This document shows, piece after piece, positions 10,465 through 20,108 of a DNA stretch of 64,000 nt. A program made the position numbers and the translations under genes. Position 1 is the stretch's first letter. Each line of letters starts with the position of its first letter. The notes under the pieces are model-generated. The model was not told where the DNA came from and did no database searches. It was given only the letters and a program-made list of their open reading frames with translations. Origin of the DNA: a virus. The DNA lies in IMG/VR virus record IMGVR_UViG_3300032163_000011, positions 1 through 64,000 of that record; one strand, given 5' to 3'.

Positions 10465-10475
10465 CTTTTAGGCTC

Positions 10476-11528
10476 TTAGAAACCTGGGGTTTCGTATCGT
10501 TGGTCAGGAGACGGTGCTGCTGCCCGAGAACTCTGCTGCAACTGCGGGGCAAACTTCAATATGACTTGCCGATAATGCTCTGGACTCTGCTGCTTCAGAT
10601 CGCTGAGTTCCTGGGCATTGAAACCGAGTTTATGTGCATCCAAAGCCGCTTGGTTGAACAGCGGCTCAAACTGCCGTACCTGAATATTTTCGTGGTAGCG
10701 ATTCTTCCCCTCCCCCGGATGGTCCTGTTCCCAAGCTCTGGCATCGGCGTAATCGGCGTGAGCCGCTTCATTTTCTTTGGGAACCGACCCCCCAAACATG
10801 GACTTATAGTATTTATCGAAGTTGACACCCGCCGCTGAGCGGGCCTGGGCCGCATTTTCTCTCTTTAACCCTGCAAGTTTTTCATCCTCAACAAGGCCCT
10901 GTTTCCGCCATAATTCTCCATGGCTGGGCGGTTCCTTGGTGGCCTGAATTTCCGCGAGCGTCTGCCCCGGAGCCCGGTAGCCGCCAAATTTTCCCTCCAC
11001 CGCTTCCCGTGCCCCGGGCTGGGCCTCCACCGGCAAGTTCTCGATGGCCACCAGGTTCTTTCCCTTCTCGAACCGGTTCGAGGCCTGGCCAGCCTGCAAT
11101 GGGGTAGCAAACTCCTGCAACTGCGGCCCCCCGGTGTCGGTGGCGAAGGTCTGCCTGGTGCCCCGGATGACCCCTATGGGCGCAGGCGCGCCGGCCCCGG
11201 CATTGTAGGCGGTGGGTTCGAGGCCCCCGACCAGGTTGGCGCCCTTGACGCTGCCAGTACCTTCTCCGCCAGCCGGGACCCCCCCGGGCCACCCGCCTGT
11301 TGGCCGGTAATGGGTCAGGGTGCCAGAGCCCTTGATAGCAGGATCGGCACCGGCCCTTAACGACTGATCCTCATGCGCCCCGGCGATAAGGGCCTGTCCG
11401 CGTATCTGAGCGGCAGCGTGTTCCCTGGCCGCCGCCACTTGACCCGCAGCAGCAGCTTCCGCTTGGGTAGGGTTGCCGAAGGCGGCTCCCTTAATATCGG
11501 TCGTTCCACGAGTGTCGTACCACGCCAT
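10476..11528 (-). CDS. Ala/Gln-rich virion protein, possible internal protein
   Basis: 350 residues, rich in Ala, Gln and Gly, without a signal peptide or clear enzyme motif. The N-terminal third is probably helical (runs of AAAA with QA and AR); the C-terminus has Gln/Glu-rich helices. The start at 11528 has an AGGAGG that overlaps the end of the upstream gene. The place next to the giant ejection protein suggests a co-packaged internal protein (inference). No family recognised. Confidence 0.55.
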   Translation of the reverse strand: MAWYDTRGTTDIKGAAFGNPTQAEAAAAGQVAAAREHAAAQIRGQALIAGAHEDQSLRAGADPAIKGSGTLTHYRPTGGWPGGVPAGGEGTGSVKGANLVGGLEPTAYNAGAGAPAPIGVIRGTRQTFATDTGGPQLQEFATPLQAGQASNRFEKGKNLVAIENLPVEAQPGAREAVEGKFGGYRAPGQTLAEIQATKEPPSHGELWRKQGLVEDEKLAGLKRENAAQARSAAGVNFDKYYKSMFGGSVPKENEAAHADYADARAWEQDHPGEGKNRYHENIQVRQFEPLFNQAALDAHKLGFNAQELSDLKQQSPEHYRQVILKFAPQLQQSSRAAAPSPDQRYETPGF

Positions 11529-11531
11529 GGC

Positions 11532-12548
11532 TTAATCCTCCTTCTCAGTGTCGATCCCAAAAAACATCAGGGGGACGATCACCCACTTGTCCTTATCAAA
11601 GGCCTTTTCCTCTGACCCTTTTGTATCGTCATCTTTCCAGGTCTCAGTTTTTTTGTCCGATTCTATGTCTTTTAATACCGCAACCCTATCGTCCACGCGG
11701 TATTCAGCAAAGTCAGAGGGCCGGACATCCTTGATCTCGTTTTTTCGCCACTGCACCGTGTAGGTGGGATAAGGCCGATCATCCGTGGGGTCCTGTATCT
11801 CCTTAATCACCGCCCCGGACAGGTAAACGGTATCCGCCCAATTTCCACTAAAGAGGAGGGGAGAACTTTCCTGATCCCACCAGGGTTTGTCCGGCATCAG
11901 GCGGACCCCCAAGGCTACGAATTCGCCAGGATAAGGGAATTTGGCCGGGTTGCCATTTATTTTCTCCGGGAAAGGGACCCGTACCCACCACTTCAACCCT
12001 CCGGGTTCTGGTTCCCCTTTAAGCCCGTCAATCCAGCACATGGCATATTGGGTGTCCAGGTACATATAAGTTAGCAGGGTGCGAACATCCTCGTACCCTT
12101 CAAAAAAACTATCCGGCATTGGTGAGGTGGGCTGGCCCTTGCCATCCTGGACCGGCAATTTCCCCGCTTTGTAGGCCGCCCGAGCGGAGATTTCCCCCAC
12201 CAGCACCATCATTTCCGTGCACTCCATAGGGAAGCCGCAAAGAAAATCTGCGAACCCCATCACCCCCTCGCCCCCGGTGCCCTTATCTGAAAATTGAGAT
12301 TCCTCGCCATATTTCTTAATTTCAAACCGTCCCAGGAAAAGAACCCGATCCTTATCAATATTAATAGGATAGATTTTAAAACGGTCGAAGAATTTATCCA
12401 GAGAATCCCCGGCCTGTGTTAAAAGGTCATCCATTTGCGGCTCTTTTCTGAAAAGCCAATAAGTAGCTTCGGGCCAAACTTCTCCAAACGAAGTATCGAA
12501 GCCATTTTCAGGGCTGGAACTTAAAAGGCCTAAATTATCATCTGCCAT
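11532..12548 (-). CDS. Virion protein of unknown fold
   Basis: 338 residues from the ATG at 12548. An upstream in-frame ATG at 12587 would overlap the previous gene, whereas 12548 sits 9 nt after AAGGAGGG. Mixed alpha/beta with many aromatic residues (for example LTYMYLDTQYAMCW) and a charged C-terminal region. A patch with YRVDDRVAVL resembles FRVDDEVKVM in the 17294-18412 protein, so the two may share a small beta domain (inference). Likely baseplate or tail component. Confidence 0.55.
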   Translation of the reverse strand: MADDNLGLLSSSPENGFDTSFGEVWPEATYWLFRKEPQMDDLLTQAGDSLDKFFDRFKIYPINIDKDRVLFLGRFEIKKYGEESQFSDKGTGGEGVMGFADFLCGFPMECTEMMVLVGEISARAAYKAGKLPVQDGKGQPTSPMPDSFFEGYEDVRTLLTYMYLDTQYAMCWIDGLKGEPEPGGLKWWVRVPFPEKINGNPAKFPYPGEFVALGVRLMPDKPWWDQESSPLLFSGNWADTVYLSGAVIKEIQDPTDDRPYPTYTVQWRKNEIKDVRPSDFAEYRVDDRVAVLKDIESDKKTETWKDDDTKGSEEKAFDKDKWVIVPLMFFGIDTEKED

Positions 12549-12553
12549 CTGTC

Positions 12554-13729
12554 TTAACCCTCCTTCTGAATCCACATATGATCCCAAGCCGTGTGAATCT
12601 GAAACTTATGTTGACTACCGTAAACCGCCGCCTGGGCCGCATTGACCAGGATTGCCATGGCGGCCCGCGCAGCCGCCATGGAGACCCTGTTGGCGCTCTC
12701 GGCGGCAGATACGGCCACACGGCCATCTGCTTCCGATAACAAAAGTCCTGCTTCCACTCCGGTCGCGGCAGTAGCCGCTGCCTTTTCTGCCGCTGCCACC
12801 GCCACGGTGCTCGTCGCCTCATCCACTACCACCTGGGCCCCTATCACCTCAGCACTTGCCAACGCCGCAATGGCCCCCACGATTATTGACTGGTCCGCAG
12901 CCCTGATGCCTTCTGTGGCGGCTCGCTGCTCCCATAATGCCAACATATCAGCCAAGTGTTGACCAATAATACCGAAGGCCTGGTCAATCCCGGCACTTTC
13001 CACCGCCAGAGTGATGGCCGATATTTGCTTGGTGACGGCCTCAGCAAAGAGCATGACCACATCAGCCTGTAGTTCAAGGCTCTCTGCCTGGGTCATGGCT
13101 ATTTGCACCTGCGCTTCAACGACCTTCACAGCCGCTTCTTCTGCCCCGATGTTAGCCATTAAGGCCCGCACTCCGGCCTTGGCCACTTCCAGTTTTTCCT
13201 TGGCGAGGTCGGCCTGGACCATGGCCTTCTGAATACCTTCGATTTCGATCTTGACCCCGATTTCCTGGACGCGTACCGCCTCTTTTTCCACCCCTAATTG
13301 ATGTTTGGCGGCTTCGGCGACCAGTTGGGACACTTCCGCCTGGCCGGCGAATTCCCGCGCCGCCATGAGCAGACCCCGAACCTGGGCGTCATAGACCCGG
13401 GCGGCAAAGAGAACATTATCCGCCCCGATCTTTAGGGCAATTCGTGTCCGCTCCGTTGCCGCTTTCTCCGTAGCCAACAAATTACTCTGATCTACTTCAG
13501 CCTGGGATTGGACCACGCTTTGGTCACGTTCGTATTCCTTGACCTCAAAGACCTCATCAGTCATGGCCAGATACGATTCCACCTCAGTCCGGTATAAATC
13601 ATTGAATAGAGACTCATCTTCGGCCAGGGGTGTTCCGACCAACAAGCCGACCCAAATGGTGCCGTTACGGCTCCTGGTACGCTGCTGTAATTCGCTTTTG
13701 CTGTTAGGGTCTGTGGAAATCATAGCCAC
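12554..13729 (-). CDS. Long coiled-coil Ala-rich virion protein A
   Basis: 391 residues. After about 60 residues the chain becomes almost continuous heptad-like helix rich in Ala, Glu, Val and Gln up to residue 360, ending with a short aromatic tail (AWDHMWIQ). No enzyme motif. It follows directly on the similar gene 13730-14938, with the start codon adjacent to that gene's stop, so the two may assemble together as a stalk or fibre shaft. Function inferred from composition and position only. Confidence 0.55.
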   Translation of the reverse strand: MAMISTDPNSKSELQQRTRSRNGTIWVGLLVGTPLAEDESLFNDLYRTEVESYLAMTDEVFEVKEYERDQSVVQSQAEVDQSNLLATEKAATERTRIALKIGADNVLFAARVYDAQVRGLLMAAREFAGQAEVSQLVAEAAKHQLGVEKEAVRVQEIGVKIEIEGIQKAMVQADLAKEKLEVAKAGVRALMANIGAEEAAVKVVEAQVQIAMTQAESLELQADVVMLFAEAVTKQISAITLAVESAGIDQAFGIIGQHLADMLALWEQRAATEGIRAADQSIIVGAIAALASAEVIGAQVVVDEATSTVAVAAAEKAAATAATGVEAGLLLSEADGRVAVSAAESANRVSMAAARAAMAILVNAAQAAVYGSQHKFQIHTAWDHMWIQKEG

Positions 13730-14938
13730 CTACTTCGCAATATATTTGTACGTCATAGAATCCACTTCAGTAAAGATGTTCTGCACGCCGCTGGCATTAA
13801 CCCTACCCTTTTCGGAGACACCTACTGAATTGATACTGGCCAGAAGCGGCCCAAGTTCCGACGCGATGATGCCGGCCTGACCACCGCTTTGCTTCAAACT
13901 TGCCGCTACTCGATTCAGGGTGTGATCTAATTCAGCCTGCCACCGAATACCGACTCGGGTAATCTCGGCCCCTTGGCGAATGCCGATAGCCGACTCCCGG
14001 GCGGCGGTTTGGGCAAGTTGTACGGTTGTCCGGCTGGCCGTCCGGGACAACTCCACCGCATCTGAAGCCCGAACCACGGCATCCTTGGCTATCTCATAGC
14101 TCAATTCCGCCCTTTTAATGGCACTTTCAGCATTTGCCTCAGCCAGTTTTAAAACGTTTTTCTGGGACCCCAGGTTCTCGATTGCCTTTCTGTTTTCTGC
14201 ATCCGTGGTTATAGCAGCGGCCAATTCTGTTTTGGCGGCAGCCTTTTCCCCATAGATTGGAATCATACTTTGTTTAATTGCGGCAACTTCCGCTTCCGCG
14301 GTGACCACCTGTTCCAGAGCGGCGGCCCGGGCAGTTTCAGCCGACAATACCAGATTCTCAGCCGCTATCACCTCGTAGATTGCAGCAATAATGTCCAGTC
14401 GCGCCTCGGCAGTAGCCAACTGAGCGGCTAACAAATTCGTTTCAGCCCCCAAGGTGGACCGCTCGGCAGCGATCAGGGCTATTTGGCTATCTGTCACCTG
14501 CTGCTGCGCTGTTGCCTTAGCCGTGATGATGGCGCCTTGGCGCCCTTCAATCTCAGCCTGGAGCCGTTCCACATCAGCCCGCTGACCCTCCTTCAAGACC
14601 TCTTCCTCGGTCTGTTCGATGCTTACCTGATTCAAAATTTGCTCACGGTAGAGTTCCATCGCCAGCTTGGCGACCGCCACCGCTAACTTCAACTGAAATT
14701 CGGTCAACTCGAAACCCCGGCCCCGCTCTTCATCATAGAGCTTCCCATTGGCCTCAACCAAGGCCTTCTTGGTCTTGGCACCCACCACCAGGAGTTGCGA
14801 CAGACCTTCGCCGGTGACCGCGGGGAAGCCCCGGGCGGCAGAGTCATCCAGAATCGTGTCCCGGGCCTCCAGATATTTATCCATCTCTTGGTTGGTGGCC
14901 AGGGCCCAACGGGCGCTTTCATGGCGATCATATTCCAT
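13730..14938 (-). CDS. Long coiled-coil Ala-rich virion protein B
   Basis: 402 residues with the same design as its neighbour at 12554-13729: a mixed N-terminal 60 residues, then about 280 residues of Ala/Glu/Lys-rich helix, then a C-terminal segment that may fold back (SELGPLLASINSVG). The similar size and order suggest an old duplication, although direct sequence identity looks low. Likely trimeric shaft or appendage component (inference). Confidence 0.55.
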   Translation of the reverse strand: MEYDRHESARWALATNQEMDKYLEARDTILDDSAARGFPAVTGEGLSQLLVVGAKTKKALVEANGKLYDEERGRGFELTEFQLKLAVAVAKLAMELYREQILNQVSIEQTEEEVLKEGQRADVERLQAEIEGRQGAIITAKATAQQQVTDSQIALIAAERSTLGAETNLLAAQLATAEARLDIIAAIYEVIAAENLVLSAETARAAALEQVVTAEAEVAAIKQSMIPIYGEKAAAKTELAAAITTDAENRKAIENLGSQKNVLKLAEANAESAIKRAELSYEIAKDAVVRASDAVELSRTASRTTVQLAQTAARESAIGIRQGAEITRVGIRWQAELDHTLNRVAASLKQSGGQAGIIASELGPLLASINSVGVSEKGRVNASGVQNIFTEVDSMTYKYIAK

Positions 14939-14941
14939 GAT

Positions 14942-16297
14942 TTACCTCTTGTTCAAAGGCAAGACCGCTATTTCAAGATGTGACAACTGCTCGAAATCCA
15001 CGATATCCAGAGTGAATAGCTGGGATTCCAAATCCCGACTGACCACGACCCGGCCCCCGTTATCCTCCGGTATAAAGGTCCCTTCACCAGTATCCGCCTT
15101 GACCCGGACCTGGGCGCTGTCCCCGCACCTTCCCAGGTGAACACTCCGGAGCCTCTTGTGCTTTTCGCTGGCAAAATTGGTGACCAGTCTGACCCCTGGG
15201 TGGATCGACTGGCCATCATCATCAGGTCCGCCCAGGAGATAGATGCCATCCGGACCAGCAGCATATTCCCGGCCGCGGTAGCGGGCATAAGAGTTGAAGT
15301 TGAACCCGGAGTAAACGGAGGCGCCGAACTTATTCCCGGTAAGCACCCATGTTTCATAGGTCTCGACAGCTTCGGCCAGGGACCCGACGATCACCCCGCC
15401 CTGGGCGATGACCGCAAAAATCGCCGGAGTGATGCAGGCGAACCCGCCGGCCCCGGAAATTTGTACCTGCACTCCGGAGGTGGTGACCGCAAAGACCTCC
15501 GGTTGATCGAGAGCCACCACCGCATCGCCGGAGATGACAACCCCGCCGCTGGCGATGACCGCGCTGACCAAGGTGGCCGGGTCGATGAAACCAGCCACCT
15601 GGAGCCGGTAATACCCCACCTCCACGCCGCCGGAGGCGACTACAGCGTAAATTGTGGGGGAGATAGGTTGTACGAACTGCGGAGCGCCACTCCCGCCAAC
15701 CTGGACGCCGCCAGAGGCGATGAAAGCGGTGACCGTGGGTGCGGTAACGTCAACGAACCTGGCGACACCCTGGCCACCAAGCTCCACTCCGCCCTGGGCG
15801 ATGACCGCATAGACCACCGCCTCTATGAGAGCCGTTACTCCGGCCCCGCCGACCTCAACTCCGCCAGTGGCGACAATGGGGGCTGAAACTATAAAACTTA
15901 CATCTCCGGCCCCTGAGACTTCTGCACCACCGGAACCGACGATCACCGCCGTAGTCCATGCAGGCGGCTGGATAACAATCCCTACGGTCCCGATAACCCC
16001 GGCTCCGGAAACCGCCACCCCGCCAGAACCGACAATTTGAACGACAGTCCAGATGGTCGGCGGTATGGCCGCACCTGTAAAAAAGACCGTCCCGGCCCCG
16101 TCAATCTGCACCCCGCCCGAGCCCACGACAGCAAAATCAAGGATTAGAACTTCAACTTGGGCCAGAAGTTGGGTAACCTTGATCAGGGGGGGGCTATCAG
16201 TCTCCACCTGGGAGAGGGCTTGCGTCACCTTGATCCGCGGTGTCGTGTCCGTCTCTACCTGGCTGAGAACCTGATTGACCTTGATTCGATTCGTCAT
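14942..16297 (-). CDS. Beta-repeat virion protein with Gly-Gly-Val modules
   Basis: 451 residues in three parts. Residues 1-48 hold three 15-residue repeats of the pattern IKVxQxLxQVETD. Residues 55-320 hold about eleven repeats of about 25-33 residues, each with a core like ASGGVEVGGAG, which should form a beta-solenoid or fibre. The last 130 residues (from ETWVLTGNKFGASVYSGF) form a globular domain resembling conserved phage structural domains. Probably a fibre or baseplate spike; no named family assigned. Confidence 0.55.
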   Translation of the reverse strand: MTNRIKVNQVLSQVETDTTPRIKVTQALSQVETDSPPLIKVTQLLAQVEVLILDFAVVGSGGVQIDGAGTVFFTGAAIPPTIWTVVQIVGSGGVAVSGAGVIGTVGIVIQPPAWTTAVIVGSGGAEVSGAGDVSFIVSAPIVATGGVEVGGAGVTALIEAVVYAVIAQGGVELGGQGVARFVDVTAPTVTAFIASGGVQVGGSGAPQFVQPISPTIYAVVASGGVEVGYYRLQVAGFIDPATLVSAVIASGGVVISGDAVVALDQPEVFAVTTSGVQVQISGAGGFACITPAIFAVIAQGGVIVGSLAEAVETYETWVLTGNKFGASVYSGFNFNSYARYRGREYAAGPDGIYLLGGPDDDGQSIHPGVRLVTNFASEKHKRLRSVHLGRCGDSAQVRVKADTGEGTFIPEDNGGRVVVSRDLESQLFTLDIVDFEQLSHLEIAVLPLNKR

Positions 16298-16306
16298 GGC
16301 GTCCCT

Positions 16307-17281
16307 TTAAGCCGCAGACTTCATGCCGATTTCCAGAGCATTAATTTCCGTGTCCAACCACACGCTGGAATCCAAGGGATTTTTTTCCCACAACTTATAA
16401 ACGCTCTTGGCCGTGGTAGTGGGCACCGCATTATTGCCCCCAACGTAATCCACTCCACCACTGCGAATGGCCAGCTTCAGGTTCAAGGGCGTCGGTGCCC
16501 CCTCCTGGATACACTGCGCCTGGACCTGGAGGCTTTTCACATTGGCGATCACCCCGGCCAAATCGCTGGCCAGATATGTGTCCAGAAGATCATCCGTATT
16601 GGTAGCCACGAAATCGGCGGCGCTGGCCGGCCTCTCATCCACGCAGGTGTAATTGTTTCCCGTGGAGGGGGTGAATTGCGTAGTATTCCCGATGGCGTTA
16701 GGAACGATGGCCTGGACCGAAGTATTGCCGATCCAGTTGGCATCATCGACGACCACATCGTCGTATAAAGCCGCACCAACGCCGCTTGCAAGTCCTAACC
16801 GAATGTTATCAATTTGTACCGACGAAGCAGTGGTATTTCCGGTAAAGTTTATAACGTAACTACCATTGACCTTTACCTGGAAGTATCCTGCCGAAGCATG
16901 AGGTTTATATCTAACCTCGATTAGATATACAACATTCATGGTTAATGCGGTAAGTGCAGATGCCAACAAAGTGCCAGTTGTATCTCCTGCATACGCTTTT
17001 AGTATTGCGGTGGTGAGGGCTAACTGAAGGCATCCCAACACAGTAGTCCCATTTTTAAAAAAAATTACCACCGCTCCTGCTGTGCTTGGTTTGAATTTAA
17101 AAGCGCAATAATACTCATCGGCAGCAGGTAAGTTTTTATCTATACTGGCCGTAGTGCCTTGGCTAAGACAATAGGAACCAGACATGCCAGCAGGAGCCGC
17201 AATCACCGTTGGAGTTCCTACCCAGGCATCCCACAGGTCCATCTGCCCCGACTCGAAACCATCTATGAACACCCTAGCCAT
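16307..17281 (-). CDS. Concanavalin A-like lectin-fold virion protein
   Basis: 324 residues. Residues 1-190 show the pattern of phage lectin/glucanase-like sandwiches: FIDGFESG, then DEYYCAFKFKP, VRYKPHASAGYFQVKVNGS and a closing YDDVVVDDANWIGN. The C-terminal 130 residues are a second conserved phage domain. Such proteins decorate tails or fibres and may bind glycans (family knowledge); the ligand is unknown. Confidence 0.6.
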   Translation of the reverse strand: MARVFIDGFESGQMDLWDAWVGTPTVIAAPAGMSGSYCLSQGTTASIDKNLPAADEYYCAFKFKPSTAGAVVIFFKNGTTVLGCLQLALTTAILKAYAGDTTGTLLASALTALTMNVVYLIEVRYKPHASAGYFQVKVNGSYVINFTGNTTASSVQIDNIRLGLASGVGAALYDDVVVDDANWIGNTSVQAIVPNAIGNTTQFTPSTGNNYTCVDERPASAADFVATNTDDLLDTYLASDLAGVIANVKSLQVQAQCIQEGAPTPLNLKLAIRSGGVDYVGGNNAVPTTTAKSVYKLWEKNPLDSSVWLDTEINALEIGMKSAA

Positions 17282-17293
17282 GGTCGTATCTCC

Positions 17294-18412
17294 TTATGTG
17301 GCTCCAGGCCAAAAGCCCGCAGTCTGAAGTTCTTCTTTGGTATGTGGGCGCGTATAAAACTTGATTTTGCTTGGATCTGTTTCATGAATACTATCAGGTT
17401 GCCGCCATGACCAATGATTTATATTCTCATTATTAACCAAATTAACCGAGAATTTATCTTGATACTTAAACTCAGGAAATTCAAGGAAATAACCCCTTTC
17501 TCCTTCCCAAACAAATCCTTCATCTATATCAAGGGGCGACATACCGCTATGACTTTGACCAAGCGCCTTTACTTCTTCATATAATTTTTTGGTATAAGGA
17601 GCCGCCAACACGCTAATCATCGTAACATCATAAAACCATTCAGTCCAACGACCATCTGGATATGAAACCCAATATAATGTTCCAGGGGTATAGATTGAAA
17701 AGCTTCTATTTCTTGCACCAATGGCTTGAAAAATATACATAATAGGCCCGACTATAATAAGCCATTCAAAATATCTCTTGTCATTATAAACTGTTGATTG
17801 AGTATCATATTCCCATGGCCCCGGACCAATGACTGTTGTTTCTATTCCTGTATCACAGATTACCTCCGATTCATTAACCAAGCCAAGGTCCATCCCGTCC
17901 GGACCCTTGCCTTCGCTATCTAAATTTCCATACATTTCCCCCTGTTTACTGCATTGGAGATAAAGTTTATGAGCTTCATCATCATAGGCTTCCAGCATCA
18001 TCCGGATAATATCTTCCCCGATCCGGGGAATGCCATCCAAAAAGCCCACCACGGCAAAGGGTTTGCCATCCTGAAGCATCACCTTCACTTCATCATCAAC
18101 CCGAAAACTCATCCAGGCGTTCTCAAAATATTTCTCATCCTGATTAATGTCCTGGGCTTTATGGTCCTCAGTGTCCCAATACTGCTTCCGTGGGTGATAA
18201 AAGAGGGGGATGAAGTCGGACTCTCCAACCCCCTCAATCTCCACCTTCACCATTGATTCAACCCTGAAGGGATCATCCGGATTATCAACGGCGGGACGCT
18301 TAAAATCCGTGATAACCCCCTTGGCATAGCTCACCTGGCAGACCGTTGGGAAGTCCGGGTGATCAATTCTCCAGCTATCCGGAGATTTTTCGACGACGGC
18401 CAGTTCGGTCAT
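17294..18412 (-). CDS. Virion protein of unknown function
   Basis: 372 residues, Asp/Glu-rich, with a central hydrophobic aromatic stretch (YFEWLIIVGPIMYIFQAIG, about 217-235) that may be buried rather than a true membrane span. The gene is AT-richer than its neighbours. It starts 33 nt after an intrinsic terminator on the same strand, so it needs read-through or a promoter I could not find. Possibly related to the 11532-12548 protein. Confidence 0.5.
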   Translation of the reverse strand: MTELAVVEKSPDSWRIDHPDFPTVCQVSYAKGVITDFKRPAVDNPDDPFRVESMVKVEIEGVGESDFIPLFYHPRKQYWDTEDHKAQDINQDEKYFENAWMSFRVDDEVKVMLQDGKPFAVVGFLDGIPRIGEDIIRMMLEAYDDEAHKLYLQCSKQGEMYGNLDSEGKGPDGMDLGLVNESEVICDTGIETTVIGPGPWEYDTQSTVYNDKRYFEWLIIVGPIMYIFQAIGARNRSFSIYTPGTLYWVSYPDGRWTEWFYDVTMISVLAAPYTKKLYEEVKALGQSHSGMSPLDIDEGFVWEGERGYFLEFPEFKYQDKFSVNLVNNENINHWSWRQPDSIHETDPSKIKFYTRPHTKEELQTAGFWPGAT

Positions 18413-18445
18413 AAGTTACTGTCCAAATGACAATTTATATGTTAT

Positions 18446-18488
18446 AAAAAATGAGCCGAGACGCGGTGCGTGAACACCGGCCCGGCTC
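18446..18488 (-). terminator. Intrinsic terminator inside the late operon
   Basis: Read leftward, a GC-rich hairpin (outer stem GAGCCG with CGGCTC, inner stem CGGTG with CACCG) is followed by A and then six T. It would stop late transcription before the distal virion genes unless there is read-through. It adjoins the inserted homing endonuclease and may have arrived with it. Confidence 0.7.
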
Positions 18489-18523
18489 TCCCCAACACAC
18501 CAACCTGATAGGAGGTCGGCACA

Positions 18524-19126
18524 ATGAGTGATTCCCAGTTTACCAATTCCCCTGAGATTTTCAAGCCAATTCCAGGCTTCCCCGGTTACGAAGTGAGCGA
18601 TCAAGGACGGGTTAGATCCTATTGGAAAAAGGAAGGTGGTCGCCATTCTGGAACAAAGTGGTCTGAAGCTGTAAAGCCGAAGTGGTGTATAACGGCCACG
18701 CCTCAAAGAACCCTTAAACCAACCTTGCGCCTTGGTTATCCCACGGTTACCTTGGCGAATGATGAAAGACACTCGCCCATTGGGATTCACCGCCTCATTC
18801 TGTTCGCTTTCGTAGGGCCATGCCCCCCTGGTCAAGAGTGCCGTCATAAAGACGGTATCCCTGCCCATTGCTTCCTTGATAATCTTCACTGGGGGACGCG
18901 TAGTGACAATACCTATGACAAATTTAAGCATGGATACACTTGCCGTCCCCCAAAGTACGAAGGCGAAAATCATCCTATGGCGAAGCTCACCAGCGACCAG
19001 GTTCTTAAAATTCGTGAACTTTATGCCCATGGTTATCGCCTATGCGAACTTGGAAGAATGTTTAAGGTGTGCCCTCAAACTATAAAATCCATTATCATTG
19101 GTAAGATATGGAATCACCTACCTTAA
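18524..19126 (+). CDS. NUMOD4/HNH homing endonuclease
   Basis: 200 residues. The N-terminus has the NUMOD4 pattern (IPGFPGYEVSDQGRVRSYW), the centre an HNH-like segment (IHRLILFAFVGPCPPGQECRHKDG, then NLHWGT) and the C-terminus a NUMOD/HTH-type repeat (AKLTSDQVLKIRELYAHG). The start is set by ATAGGAGG 9 nt upstream. It is encoded opposite to the surrounding operon and its stop abuts the stop of the 19127-20083 gene, so it is a free-standing inserted element. A paralogue lies at 63019-63546. Confidence 0.88.
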   Translation: MSDSQFTNSPEIFKPIPGFPGYEVSDQGRVRSYWKKEGGRHSGTKWSEAVKPKWCITATPQRTLKPTLRLGYPTVTLANDERHSPIGIHRLILFAFVGPCPPGQECRHKDGIPAHCFLDNLHWGTRSDNTYDKFKHGYTCRPPKYEGENHPMAKLTSDQVLKIRELYAHGYRLCELGRMFKVCPQTIKSIIIGKIWNHLP

Positions 19127-20083
19127 TTATGCTGTTGACAGCGAAAAACGAGGTAAATATGTCAGTTTTTGACCCGCGGCGGTAATCGCGTAGGGGCCCG
19201 GGCTCGGGAAGACCTCCACGAACATCAACTGCTGGTGGGCGTCCGGGACCGCCGTGCCGGTGTTGCTTTCGGCGTATTTCGTGGTCGCCAGGGAATCGAC
19301 ATCAACGTGCAGGGCATCATTTCCGGACCCGGTGATCTTGGTGGTGGTCTTGTTGTCGGCGACGGTGTAACCTGTGCCCGGGGCGATTATGCCAAAGGTG
19401 ACCACAGCCCCGGCGTTCACCGTCAGGACAATGCCCTTGCCTCCCGAAGCGTCAGTTTGGTTAATCGCGAAGATGTCGCCGACGGCATAACCAGTTCCGC
19501 CCGCCCCGGTAGAGCCGAGCGAAGTGGCATTAATGCCGCCAAGGATGGTGATTTCCTCGTTGTCCTGGAAAGTACCGGTCTTGGTCTTGATGTAGAGGTT
19601 GCCGGCCGCGGTCCCGGCCGCCCAGGTGCCCGTGCCCTGCAATTCGACCATGGTGACGATGCCGGTGGCATGGCTGGTGCTGCCATAGACGACATCGCCA
19701 ACCTTGATCTCCACCGCCCCGGCGTCGAAGGGCAGGACCCAGGTGTAAGCGAAGATCCCGTAGGCGGTGGCCAGGTCGGCGGCGTCGGCAGCCGCAAAGT
19801 TCCATTCCTGAGCCACGGCCCCATACTGACCCTCGGCTTTGCCGGCGGCGTTGGTCTGGACGAACCATTTATTCGCGATGGCCGCATCTTCAACCAGGTC
19901 GTTGCTCAGGGGAATTGGGGCGTAGGTCCGTCCCCCGGTGGCGAGCCATTCGGTTAAGGTGGAAAATAGGGTGCTGCCATCAGGAATGATGGAGGTTTTG
20001 AAGAGGCCCAGGACCATGGCCTTCCCCTTGAGGATCGCCTTCAACATCTCTTTTTCGCCTTGATTCGGAACGTAAATTGACAC
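19127..20083 (-). CDS. Virion protein with GxGYxVGD repeats
   Basis: 318 residues from a GTG at 20083, which has AAAAGGAGA 8 nt upstream; the longer ATG frame would overrun the gene before it. The N-terminal half includes LFKTSIIPDGSTLFSTL, as in phage structural proteins. The second half holds repeated GTGYAVGD- and GTGYTVADN-like units typical of beta-rich tail or fibre proteins. Its 3' end is convergent with the HNH gene; the last few codons may have been altered by that insertion. Confidence 0.6.
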   Translation of the reverse strand: MSIYVPNQGEKEMLKAILKGKAMVLGLFKTSIIPDGSTLFSTLTEWLATGGRTYAPIPLSNDLVEDAAIANKWFVQTNAAGKAEGQYGAVAQEWNFAAADAADLATAYGIFAYTWVLPFDAGAVEIKVGDVVYGSTSHATGIVTMVELQGTGTWAAGTAAGNLYIKTKTGTFQDNEEITILGGINATSLGSTGAGGTGYAVGDIFAINQTDASGGKGIVLTVNAGAVVTFGIIAPGTGYTVADNKTTTKITGSGNDALHVDVDSLATTKYAESNTGTAVPDAHQQLMFVEVFPSPGPYAITAAGQKLTYLPRFSLSTA

Positions 20084-20108
20084 GGTATTTCTCCTTTTAA
20101 ATTTATTC

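Noticed and set aside
18420-19126. A second self-splicing intron around the HNH gene
   Set aside because: The gene is reverse to the operon and lies between complete genes; no group I core pairing seen.
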